A DNA stretch of 40,810 bases from assembly GCA_029010715.1 (NCBI GenBank), contig JAQXKZ010000027.1:1-40810 (forward strand), written 5' to 3'. The DNA comes from Clostridiales bacterium. Its GTDB lineage: Bacteria > Bacillota > Clostridia > Oscillospirales > Oscillospiraceae. Of the stretch, positions 1-6,837 are shown one piece after another. A model generated the notes under the pieces. The model made no database searches and was not told the origin of the DNA. It saw nothing but the letters and a program-made list of their open reading frames with translations. The position numbers and the translations under genes are program-made. Every line of letters starts with the position of its first letter. Position 1 is the stretch's first letter.

Positions 1-1
1 C

Positions 2-214
2 GCTATGGACGTGAGGTTCGAGCACATATCTGCTTGGTGCTGGAACGCGACCATGAACATGATGTACTCCGACTACTACAATACCGCGATGAAATTCGGC
101 GTATGTACACCGGAATTTTTCGGAGAGCTTGCAAAAGAATTCCTCTTCGACAAGGACGGCCCTGCACCTAAGGAAAAGCTCGCGGCATACTACCGCGGCA
201 TCGTAGAGCGTTAG
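2..214 (+). CDS. C-terminal fragment of an unrecognised protein
   Basis: The reading frame is open from the left edge and stops at TAG 212-214, so only about 70 C-terminal residues are present and the real start lies outside the window. The fragment is rich in aromatic residues and methionine (WCWNATMNMMYSDYYNT) and ends in a charged helix-like tail (KLAAYYRGIVER). I do not recognise the family. Codon use resembles the neighbouring genes, which supports it being coding. The ATG at position 5 is internal and has no ribosome binding site in view. The hairpin at 328-358 could also terminate this gene. Confidence 0.55.
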   Translation, partial: AMDVRFEHISAWCWNATMNMMYSDYYNTAMKFGVCTPEFFGELAKEFLFDKDGPAPKEKLAAYYRGIVER

Positions 215-320
215 TAAATCCGTTAGTAAAATTACACGTTAAGATAGTACTGACGGCATCGGAAAAGCGATGAACACAACGCGAAAGTGAGCGGGGCGAA
301 AAACCGCAAACGATTGGTAT

Positions 321-358
321 AAAAGAAAAAGTCCGAAGTTTCAATGACTTCGGACTTT
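321..358 (-). terminator. Terminator of the tRNA-Pro gene, possibly bidirectional
   Basis: A perfect 12-bp stem (328-339 with 347-358) encloses a 7-nt loop. Read on the minus strand it is followed by TTTCTTTT, and it begins 9 nt past the tRNA 3' end, a classic intrinsic terminator. On the plus strand it is followed only by a short T-rich stretch, so it may also stop transcripts of the left-edge gene. Confidence 0.85.
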
Positions 359-366
359 CTTCGATA

Positions 367-442
367 TGGTCGGAGTGGGGAGACTTGAACTCCCGGCCTC
401 TTGGTCCCGAACCAAGCGCGCTACCATCTGCGCTACACCCCG
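367..442 (-). tRNA. tRNA-Pro (anticodon CGG)
   Basis: The reverse complement folds as a 76-nt cloverleaf. The acceptor stem CGGGGTG pairs with CACTCCG (one G-U pair), the anticodon stem CTTGG/CCAAG encloses loop TTCGGGA with anticodon CGG at plus-strand 407-409, and the T loop is GTTCAAGTC. The discriminator base is A and the 3' CCA is encoded. It reads proline codon CCG. The gene is monocistronic, with a consensus promoter upstream at 514-542 and a terminator just downstream. Confidence 0.95.
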
Positions 443-513
443 AAATAATAAAATGAATAAACCTGCGTGTATCTGCGTCCAACGGCAGTCCGGATTACCA
501 GGACAGCTTTTAC

Positions 514-542
514 ATTATAATTATCAAAGCCGCAGTTGTCAA
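514..542 (-). promoter_or_regulatory. Consensus sigma-A promoter for tRNA-Pro
   Basis: On the minus strand a perfect -35 box TTGACA (537-542) and a perfect -10 box TATAAT (514-519) are separated by exactly 17 bp. Predicted initiation near 507 leaves a leader of about 65 nt before the mature tRNA 5' end at 442, which would be removed by processing. Confidence 0.85.
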
Positions 543-564
543 GATAAAAGTGCGGGAATATGCG
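536..564 (+). promoter_or_regulatory. Possible divergent promoter for the small protein/M50 pair
   Basis: On the plus strand TTGTCA (536-541) and TATGCG (559-564) are 17 bp apart. The -35 box lies on top of the tRNA promoter -35 on the other strand, so the two promoters would compete for polymerase. The -10 match is poor. Confidence 0.3.
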
Positions 565-604
565 CTGCGGGAAAAAAATATATTTTGCAGCGGGGGGTGG
601 AATA

Positions 605-883
605 GTGAAACCCGTGCTGCTTGTGTTGCTGTTTGTTCTGCTGACAATTCTTAAAGTGATATTTCCTCCAGGATACGGGATCGTCGGAGGAGTGCAGGAA
701 GCGGTATTCGGCCGCGGAAATAACCAAATTGTAAGCGCGCTCGGCCGCAGCCTGACATCCACGGATGAGAGAGAGCAGCTGAGAGAAACGCTGAAATATT
801 TCTTCGACACCGATACGGCGGAACGAGACGGACTGCCGCAGGACGTGTACGGATGCGGCTGCTGCAGTGAAAATGGACGCTGA
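605..883 (+). CDS. Small membrane-anchored protein of unknown function, upstream of an M50 protease
   Basis: A 92-residue protein from a GTG start at 605, preceded by a G-rich Shine-Dalgarno (592-600). An upstream in-frame start at 560 would add 15 residues but lacks a binding site. Residues 1-20 form one hydrophobic segment (KPVLLVLLFVLLTILKVI), followed by a soluble part with a charged helix (STDEREQLRETLKYFFDTD) and a Cys-rich end (YGCGCCSENGR). I do not recognise the family. The end overlaps the start of the M50 protease gene, which implies translational coupling. By position it could be an accessory or partner of that protease, but it shows no resemblance to the M23-like SpoIVFA, so this is only inference. 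Confidence 0.6.
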   Translation: MKPVLLVLLFVLLTILKVIFPPGYGIVGGVQEAVFGRGNNQIVSALGRSLTSTDEREQLRETLKYFFDTDTAERDGLPQDVYGCGCCSENGR

Positions 884-1478
884 ACGACTCAGCTCGAGCC
901 TGGCCTTTGCACTCGCGGTAGCCCTGGTATACTATATACTGAGCATGGAAACGGTGCTGGCGTTACTCCTTGCCGTGACGGCACATGAGCTGGCGCACGT
1001 CATTGTACTGAGAATGGTCGGATTGAGAGTAAAAAGGCTTCGCCTTGAGCTGACGGGACTTTGCATTGACTACTGCGGTTACGCCTGTCCTGCCGGGCAC
1101 GCCGCTGCTGCGCTCGCCGGACCGGCGGGAGGGTTGGCCTATGCGTATTTTGCGTCGCTCCTTGCCCGAAGGCTCAGCTGCGGCTGGCTTGAAGTCAGCT
1201 CGGGACTGAGCCTGCTGCTGTCGCTGTTTAATATGCTGCCGGTAATTCCTCTCGACGGCGGCAGAATTGCAGTACAGCTTCTGCAGAAACTCTTGGGTGA
1301 ACGGTCGGGAAACCGTGCGGCCGGCTTTCTGGGGCTTGCAGTGTCTCTGCTGCTGTCGGCTGCCGGTCTGCTTCTGGCACTGCAGGGGAAGGGAACTGGG
1401 CTGCTTATTGCGGGGGTCTGGCTGCTTCTGTCCCAAAACGCGGGTCAGGGTATTGTAAAAAAACGGGAATTATTATAG
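867..1478 (+). CDS. M50 family membrane metalloprotease, SpoIVFB-like
   Basis: A multi-pass membrane zinc protease of the site-2 protease family. The first membrane segment after the N-terminus carries the zinc-binding motif AHELAH (about residues 39-45), and a later one carries NMLPVIPLDGGR (about residue 130), the N-P-D-G signature that supplies the third zinc ligand. Length (about 200 aa) and motif arrangement resemble SpoIVFB, which activates pro-sigma-K during sporulation. The substrate here is unknown. The start is GTG 867 or ATG 873, both inside the 3' end of the small upstream gene. A second, different M50 protease lies at 21617-22315. Confidence 0.85.
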   Translation: MKMDAERLSSSLAFALAVALVYYILSMETVLALLLAVTAHELAHVIVLRMVGLRVKRLRLELTGLCIDYCGYACPAGHAAAALAGPAGGLAYAYFASLLARRLSCGWLEVSSGLSLLLSLFNMLPVIPLDGGRIAVQLLQKLLGERSGNRAAGFLGLAVSLLLSAAGLLLALQGKGTGLLIAGVWLLLSQNAGQGIVKKRELL

Positions 1479-1481
1479 AAT
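1453..1481 (+). promoter_or_regulatory. Candidate promoter for the radical SAM-DUF2344 operon
   Basis: TTGTAA (1453-1458) and TAGAAT (1476-1481) are 17 bp apart in a locally AT-rich patch at the end of the M50 gene, about 40 bp before the radical SAM start. Confidence 0.45.
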
Positions 1482-1519
1482 ATACAGACATAATACGCTT
1501 GAACCGCATGGAGATTTTT

Positions 1520-3358
1520 ATGGATAAAAGACTCGAACGTATATTGCCGCGGGTCCAAAAACCGGCCAGATACACCGGCGGCGAGTACAATCAGATAATA
1601 AAGGACAAGAATGCCGTGGATGTGCGCATGGCTTTCTGCTTCCCGGACACATATGAGATCGGCATGTCCAATCTCGGTATGAGCATACTGTACCACACCA
1701 TGAACAGTCTGGACTATGTATGGTGTGAGCGTGTCTATGCGCCGTGGAGCGACATGTACGAGGAGATGCGCAAGGCCGCTTTGCCGCTGTATGCACTTGA
1801 GAGCGGGGACAGTCTGGATAAGTTCGACGTGATCGCCTTCTCCATCGGCTATGAGATGGCATACACGACGGTGCTGGATATGCTCGACATGGGTAATATA
1901 CCTCTCCACGCCGCGGAGCGGACGGAGCTGCTGCCGCTTGTAATTGCCGGAGGCTCCGCATGCGTAAACGCAGAGCCGGTAACGCAATTCATAGATCTGT
2001 TTATCATCGGCGAGGGTGAGGAGGTCAATAACGAGCTGCTCGCACTGCTGCGCCGGGCAAAGAATGAGGGCTGGAGCAAGCGCGATTTCCTTGTCAGGGC
2101 GTCTGGAATCGGCGGAATATACGTGCCGTCGCTGTATGATATAGCATACAACGATGATGGGACGGTTGCGTCGATCACGGCCCGGGAGGGCGCACCGGAG
2201 AGAGTCCTGAAGCGCATCGTCGCAGACCTCGACTCATCCCCGTACCCGGTGAACCCGATAGTGCCGTCGACGGAGATCGTACATGATAAGGTCAATCTTG
2301 AACTGTTCCGCGGCTGTGTGCGCGGGTGCCGGTTCTGTCAGGCGGGACACATATACCGTCCTATACGCGCCAAGAAGCCCGAGACGCTTATACGCCAGGG
2401 TATTGAGACTCTTAAAAATACCGGGCATGAGGAGATCACGCTCCTGTCTCTGAGCACCAGTGACTACAGGCATTTGCCCGAGCTGTGCGACGGTATGCTT
2501 GAATACTGTTCAAGCCGGAGCATCGGCCTGTCGCTGCCGTCTCTGCGTGCAGATAATTTTTCGATGGAGCTGATGGAAAAGCTGCAGAGGGTGCGCAAGA
2601 GCGGCCTGACCTTCGCCGTGGAAGGCGGCAGTCAGAGACTTCGCGACGCCATAAACAAAAACGTGACGGAGGACGACCTGCTGCACACCTGCGCCATAGC
2701 CTTTGCCGGCGGCTGGAATACGGTCAAGCTCTACTATATGCTCGGGCTACCGACGGAGACTGACGAGGATATCCTGGGAATCGCCGAAATGGCTGACAAG
2801 GTACTGCGCTGCTGGCGCGAGAATGCAAAGACCAAGAGCCGAGGCGTGAGACTGACTATTTCAACCTCGTGCTTCATTCCGAAGCCGCACAGTCCGTTCC
2901 AGTGGGAGAAGCAGGTGAGTCTGGAGGAGTATCTGCGCCGCGTCAATCTGCTGCGTTCAAGGCTATCGTCCATGCGCGGCGTGACCTATAACTGGCACGA
3001 CGCGGACACCAGCGTTGTAGAGGCTCTCCTGTCCAGAGGCGACAGGCGGCTGGGCCCCGTCATCGAGGAGGTCTGGCGCAACGGCGGCAGGCTGGAGGCA
3101 TGGTACGATTTCTTCAGCTACGAGCGCTGGAAGAACGCCATGGACAAGTACGGTCTAAGCGTGGATTTTTATGCCTCGCGTGAGAGAAGCCCTGATGAGG
3201 TCCTGCCTTGGGACATGATAGATGAGGGCATACTTAAGAAGCACCTGCTGCACGAACGCGAGATGTGCTATGCCTCTGAGCTTTCGCCGGACTGCCGGCA
3301 TCAGTGCTCCGGCTGCGGGGCAGTCAGACTTATGAAGGGAGGCCGCTGCGATGGATAA
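1520..3358 (+). CDS. B12-binding-domain radical SAM protein (TIGR03960 type)
   Basis: A 612-residue radical SAM protein. The N-terminal 220 residues correspond to the B12-binding-like domain. The radical SAM core follows, with the 4Fe-4S ligands in CVRGCRFCQAG (CxxxCxxC, about residue 265). The C-terminus has a cysteine cluster, CRHQCSGCGAV, as in this family. ATG 1520 is chosen because GGAG (1510-1513) lies 6 nt upstream and the family begins MDKRLE; in-frame TTG 1499 and ATG 1508 are less likely. It overlaps the DUF2344 gene by 8 nt, a partner that follows it in many Clostridia. The reaction is not established. In related genomes the pair often lies beside RNase G and ribosomal genes; here rplS follows. 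Confidence 0.88.
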   Translation: MDKRLERILPRVQKPARYTGGEYNQIIKDKNAVDVRMAFCFPDTYEIGMSNLGMSILYHTMNSLDYVWCERVYAPWSDMYEEMRKAALPLYALESGDSLDKFDVIAFSIGYEMAYTTVLDMLDMGNIPLHAAERTELLPLVIAGGSACVNAEPVTQFIDLFIIGEGEEVNNELLALLRRAKNEGWSKRDFLVRASGIGGIYVPSLYDIAYNDDGTVASITAREGAPERVLKRIVADLDSSPYPVNPIVPSTEIVHDKVNLELFRGCVRGCRFCQAGHIYRPIRAKKPETLIRQGIETLKNTGHEEITLLSLSTSDYRHLPELCDGMLEYCSSRSIGLSLPSLRADNFSMELMEKLQRVRKSGLTFAVEGGSQRLRDAINKNVTEDDLLHTCAIAFAGGWNTVKLYYMLGLPTETDEDILGIAEMADKVLRCWRENAKTKSRGVRLTISTSCFIPKPHSPFQWEKQVSLEEYLRRVNLLRSRLSSMRGVTYNWHDADTSVVEALLSRGDRRLGPVIEEVWRNGGRLEAWYDFFSYERWKNAMDKYGLSVDFYASRERSPDEVLPWDMIDEGILKKHLLHEREMCYASELSPDCRHQCSGCGAVRLMKGGRCDG

Positions 3359-4010
3359 GCTGAGACTGCGCTTTGAAAAGACCGGCCGTGCCGTGTATAT
3401 CTCGCACCTTGACCTGATGCATACGATGCAGCGCGCTTTTTCCAGAGCGGGATACAGGCTCAAGTACTCCGAAGGCTTCAACCCGCACCCGAATATCTCC
3501 GCCCCGCTGCCGTTGTCGGTAGGCACTGCAAGCATATGTGATGTGCTCGACTTCAAGCTTACTGAGGATGTAGATTTAAATGAACTGCCTGCGCGCCTGA
3601 CGGCGGCCATGCCGGAAGGTATTGTAATAAAGGAGTGCTACGAGCCGGAGCGTAAGGCCACAGAGCTCAAGTATCTGGAAGTGGAGGGACGCTACGAGTA
3701 CGATGAGCGGCCGCTGCAGGATATGGCCTCGGCGCTGCGTGATTTCTACGCGGCGGACGAGATTGTAATAACAAGAAAGACCAAACGCGGGGAAGGGGAG
3801 AGCGATATCAGGCCGGCCATACGCAGTATTGATATCTCAGCCGGAGCAGAGCACGTGACGGTCAGGGCCGTCATATCCGCTCAGGAGCCGACGCTGAACC
3901 CGGATCTGCTCGTTGCGGCGCTGAGGCAGAAGGCCCCGGAGATAGCGCCGGATTTCGTACAGTTTACCAGATTGGAGACTTACTGCAATAATATGGAGAT
4001 ATTCCGCTGA
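3351..4010 (+). CDS. DUF2344 (TIGR03936) radical SAM-linked protein
   Basis: A 219-residue protein recognisable from its N-terminus (RLRFEKTGRAVYISHLDLM) and the segment SEGFNPHPNISAPLPLSVG, both typical of the DUF2344/TIGR03936 family found fused to or beside TIGR03960 radical SAM proteins. It probably acts with the upstream enzyme, but the biochemical role is unknown. The start ATG lies inside the upstream gene (8-nt overlap), so the two are translationally coupled. No membrane segment or metal-binding cluster is visible. Confidence 0.85.
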   Translation: MDKLRLRFEKTGRAVYISHLDLMHTMQRAFSRAGYRLKYSEGFNPHPNISAPLPLSVGTASICDVLDFKLTEDVDLNELPARLTAAMPEGIVIKECYEPERKATELKYLEVEGRYEYDERPLQDMASALRDFYAADEIVITRKTKRGEGESDIRPAIRSIDISAGAEHVTVRAVISAQEPTLNPDLLVAALRQKAPEIAPDFVQFTRLETYCNNMEIFR

Positions 4011-4016
4011 AAGGGC

Positions 4017-4045
4017 TTGCATTGCAGGAAAAATTATGTTAATAT
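4017..4045 (+). promoter_or_regulatory. Promoter of rplS
   Basis: TTGCAT (4017-4022) and TAATAT (4040-4045) are separated by 17 bp, starting just after the DUF2344 stop codon. Predicted initiation near 4052 gives a leader of about 95 nt. Confidence 0.7.
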
Positions 4046-4051
4046 ATATCG

Positions 4052-4147
4052 GCTTGTGCGGAAACACGCACTGCGCGAAGAAAGGCGGTCCGCTGCCGAG
4101 GCTCCGTCCCTCCGGTAAGAACGTCTATATAAAGGAAGGATTAGATT
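4052..4147 (+). other. Structured 5' leader of rplS
   Basis: The leader contains a hairpin GTGCG/CGCAC (about 4056-4071) and a second GC-rich segment around 4085-4115 that can self-pair, then the Shine-Dalgarno AAGGAAGGA close to the start. L19 leaders that act as regulatory RNAs are known in some Firmicutes. I cannot confirm from sequence alone that this one belongs to that family. Confidence 0.3.
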
Positions 4148-4489
4148 ATGGATCTGGTCAAAATTCTCAGCGAGCAGTACATGAAGAAGGAACTGCCCGA
4201 GATGAACGTCGGCGATACCGTCCGCGTTCTCGTTCTCGTCAAGGAAGGCAGCCGTGAGCGTACCCAGGCTTTTGAAGGCACCATTATTGCCAAGAAGCAT
4301 GGCGGCATCAACGAGACCATCACCGTCCGCCGTATTTCTTACGGTGTAGGCTGCGAGAAGGTCTTCCCCGTTCACTCTCCCTCCATCGTCTCTGTTACCA
4401 CCGTCCGCAAGGGTAAGGTCCGCAGAGCAAAGCTGTACTACCTGCGCGATCGCGTCGGCAAGAAGGCAAAGGTCAAGGAGCGCATCTGA
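4148..4489 (+). CDS. rplS: 50S ribosomal protein L19
   Basis: A 113-residue protein of normal L19 length. Typical features are the N-terminal MNVGDTVRV segment, the central [12 protein letters not shown], and ERVFPVHSP-like [13 protein letters not shown], followed by a basic C-terminal half ([22 protein letters not shown]). L19 sits at the 30S-50S interface. Codon use is strongly biased (CTC, CCC, AAG, CGC/CGT), as in tig and the S1 gene, fitting very high expression. It has its own promoter and a strong terminator, so it appears to be a single-gene unit cut off from lepB, its usual neighbour. Confidence 0.97.
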   Translation: MDLVKILSEQYMKKELPEMNVGDTVRVLVLVKEGSRERTQAFEGTIIAKKHGGINETITVRRISYGVGCEKVFPVHSPSIVSVTTVRKGKVRRAKLYYLRDRVGKKAKVKERI

Positions 4490-4510
4490 GACTCAGACAA
4501 ATGCAGAAAA

Positions 4511-4538
4511 GCAGCTTCCGTATGGGGGCTGCTTTTTT
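4511..4538 (+). terminator. Intrinsic terminator of rplS
   Basis: GCAGCTTCC pairs with GGGGGCTGC (two G-U pairs) around the tetraloop GTAT, followed by six T. The flanking AAAA/TTTT extends the stem. Confidence 0.85.
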
Positions 4539-4552
4539 GCGCCCGAATGAAC

Positions 4553-4581
4553 TTTACATACGGGCGTTTTTGAGATAAAAT
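4553..4581 (+). promoter_or_regulatory. Promoter of the glycosyltransferase operon
   Basis: TTTACA (4553-4558) and TAAAAT (4576-4581) are 17 bp apart, directly after the rplS terminator and about 40 bp before the first glycosyltransferase start. A perfect TATAAT lies at 4583-4588 but at a poor distance from the -35 box. Confidence 0.7.
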
Positions 4582-4620
4582 ATATAATCAACGCAAGAAT
4601 CGGACGAAAGGATCTCATGC

Positions 4621-6837
4621 ATGAAGAGGATCGCTTTTTTTCAGGACAATCTGGACGTCGGCGGTATTCAGAAATCAATCATGAATCTTCTGAAGAACTT
4701 CGACTATGAGGATTATCAGGTCGATCTCTACCTTTCAGACAGGAAAAGCTTCTGGGACGTTGACTTCCCGGAGCAGCTGACCATAAAGTATCTCCCGCAT
4801 ATACCGAGGATTTATTCCTTCATGCCTTTTGATACGGCCAGAAAGTTTGTGCATCTGGATTTCCGGGGATGTGAGGAATACGACCTTGCCATTGATTTTA
4901 ATTCGTATCAGTTTTCATGCGCGCTCGGCGCAATTACAGTTCCCGCGAAGCACCGCGTAATGTGGATACACAACAATGTCAGCGTAAAGCTCCAGAACGA
5001 ATGGAAATACCGCGTGCTCTGGGAGAACTTCAAGGGCAAGTTCAAATACTATGACGAGTTTGTAGGCGTGTCTGAGGGCGTGATCCAGCCGTTTAAAGAA
5101 TGCAGCGGGGTATACGACAAGAAGTTCAGCGTCATCCAGAATGTAATAGACACGAGCGAGATATATTCAAAGGCCGCCGAAAAAACAGATTTTTCAGTCG
5201 ACCGGAGCAAGATGAACTTCGTGGCTGTCGGACGACTGTGCCATCAGAAGGGCTACGACATAATGCTCAACGATTTCTGCGAGGCGTCAAAATACAGGGA
5301 CGATCTGCATCTGTATATTATCGGCGACGGCGATAAGCGCCTGTCGCTTGAATATATGCGTGACAGCCTCGGGCTTACGGACAAGGTGACTTTCCTTGGA
5401 CAGAAGCCCAACCCTTTTGTATACATGGATAAGATGGACGCCTTTGTTTCCACCTCGCGCTACGAGGGGCAGCCGCTTAATATTATGGAGGCACGCGCGC
5501 TCGGCCTGCCTCTGTACTGTACGAAGAATCTCGAGATATACAGCAAGGGCCTTGTCGGGCGCGAGGATATTGTCTCGGCTCTGGCAGGTGCTGAGAAAGA
5601 GGAAAAACACCGCGATGATCTGCATGAGTACAACATGGAGATTATCGGGCGCATAAAGGCGCTGGCGGAGCAGCGTACAGACGAAGCGCCTGCCGAAACA
5701 AAAAAGCGCGTGAGCATAATTGCCCTGCACCTCGGGATGGGCGGCGTTGAGAAGGCCATCGTCAGCATGGCAAATCTCTTTGCCGAGCGTTACGATGTGT
5801 ATCTTTACAGCGTATACAAAATGCCGGGCTCTCCGGCCTTCCCGCTGGATAACCGCGTCCGGCTGCAGTATCTTCTTTACGATACGCCGAACCGTGAGGA
5901 GTGGAAGGCGGCGGCGGGACGCCTTGCCGTAGTGCGGTTCTTACGGGAGAGCTTTCGCAGCGTGAAGATACTTATCGGCAAGAGGCTTGCCGTAATAAGT
6001 GCGGTGAAGTCAGTTAAAGACGGCGTGCTGATATGTACGCGCCATGAGGATAATCTCTGCCTGTCACGCTACGGAAACGACGGGGTGCTGAAAATAGCCC
6101 AGCTTCACCATGACCACAACTTCAAACACAAATATATACGCGGCTTCAGACACGGCTACCGGAATATAGATTACCTCGCCATGCTGACCCCGCGTCTCAC
6201 CGAGGAGGCGCGGCAGCTTATGCAGGGCTATAACAGCCATACGCGGGCGGTATGGATACCCAATTTTCTGGAGCACTTCCCGGAGAATGTCGACACAGGG
6301 GACCGGGATAAAACGGTACTCGCCGCAGGGCGGCTGACGCCCGTCAAGCGCTTTGACCTGCTGATAGGTCAGTTCGCGCATATGCATGAGCGGGAACCGG
6401 AGTGGAAGCTGCGTATACTCGGCGCGGGAGAGGATCAGGCAAAGCTGGAAAAACTCATAAATAAGCTCGGCGCCGGCGGCTATATTGAGCTTGCCGGAAG
6501 GAAAAGCGGACCTGAGGTCGAAGCTGAGATGCGGCGGGCGGCGGTCTTTGCGATGAGCTCCAGCTCGGAGGGCTTTCCGTTCGTACTGATGGAGGCGCAG
6601 AGCTGCGGCCTGCCGATACTGGCCTACGACGTCCGTGTGGGTCCCGGGGCCGTCGTCCATGACGGAGAGGACGGTTTCCTTGTCCCCGAGGGCGAACGCC
6701 AGCTGTATGAGGACAAGCTGTGCGAGCTCATGGAAGCTCCGGAGCTCAGGGAACAGATGGCCGAAAAGGCCCTGACGGCGCTCAGGGAATTCTCGAAAGA
6801 GAACGTCGCCGTAAAATGGTATGGGGTGATGGAATGA
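4621..6837 (+). CDS. Two-domain GT4-type glycosyltransferase
   Basis: A 738-residue protein made of two GT-B/GT4-like glycosyltransferase units in tandem. Unit 1 (about 1-345) has GGIQKSI near the N-terminus, FVAVGRLCHQKGYD at about 200 and the E-x7-E motif EGQPLNIME at about 278. Unit 2 (about 362-738) has GMGGVEKAI, VLAAGRLTPVKRFDLL at about 564 and EGFPFVLME at about 647. It probably transfers two sugars in sequence during surface glycan synthesis; donors and acceptor are not predictable. ATG 4621 follows AAAGGA by 8 nt. It overlaps the next gene by 4 nt (ATGA). No signal peptide or membrane segment is seen, fitting a cytoplasmic enzyme. Confidence 0.9.
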   Translation: MKRIAFFQDNLDVGGIQKSIMNLLKNFDYEDYQVDLYLSDRKSFWDVDFPEQLTIKYLPHIPRIYSFMPFDTARKFVHLDFRGCEEYDLAIDFNSYQFSCALGAITVPAKHRVMWIHNNVSVKLQNEWKYRVLWENFKGKFKYYDEFVGVSEGVIQPFKECSGVYDKKFSVIQNVIDTSEIYSKAAEKTDFSVDRSKMNFVAVGRLCHQKGYDIMLNDFCEASKYRDDLHLYIIGDGDKRLSLEYMRDSLGLTDKVTFLGQKPNPFVYMDKMDAFVSTSRYEGQPLNIMEARALGLPLYCTKNLEIYSKGLVGREDIVSALAGAEKEEKHRDDLHEYNMEIIGRIKALAEQRTDEAPAETKKRVSIIALHLGMGGVEKAIVSMANLFAERYDVYLYSVYKMPGSPAFPLDNRVRLQYLLYDTPNREEWKAAAGRLAVVRFLRESFRSVKILIGKRLAVISAVKSVKDGVLICTRHEDNLCLSRYGNDGVLKIAQLHHDHNFKHKYIRGFRHGYRNIDYLAMLTPRLTEEARQLMQGYNSHTRAVWIPNFLEHFPENVDTGDRDKTVLAAGRLTPVKRFDLLIGQFAHMHEREPEWKLRILGAGEDQAKLEKLINKLGAGGYIELAGRKSGPEVEAEMRRAAVFAMSSSSEGFPFVLMEAQSCGLPILAYDVRVGPGAVVHDGEDGFLVPEGERQLYEDKLCELMEAPELREQMAEKALTALREFSKENVAVKWYGVME

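Noticed and set aside
5650-5720. Possible missed gene boundary (frameshift fusion) inside the two-domain glycosyltransferase
   Set aside because: The frame is continuous through a charged linker with no start signal or stop codon at the junction, so a genuine fusion is more likely than an error.
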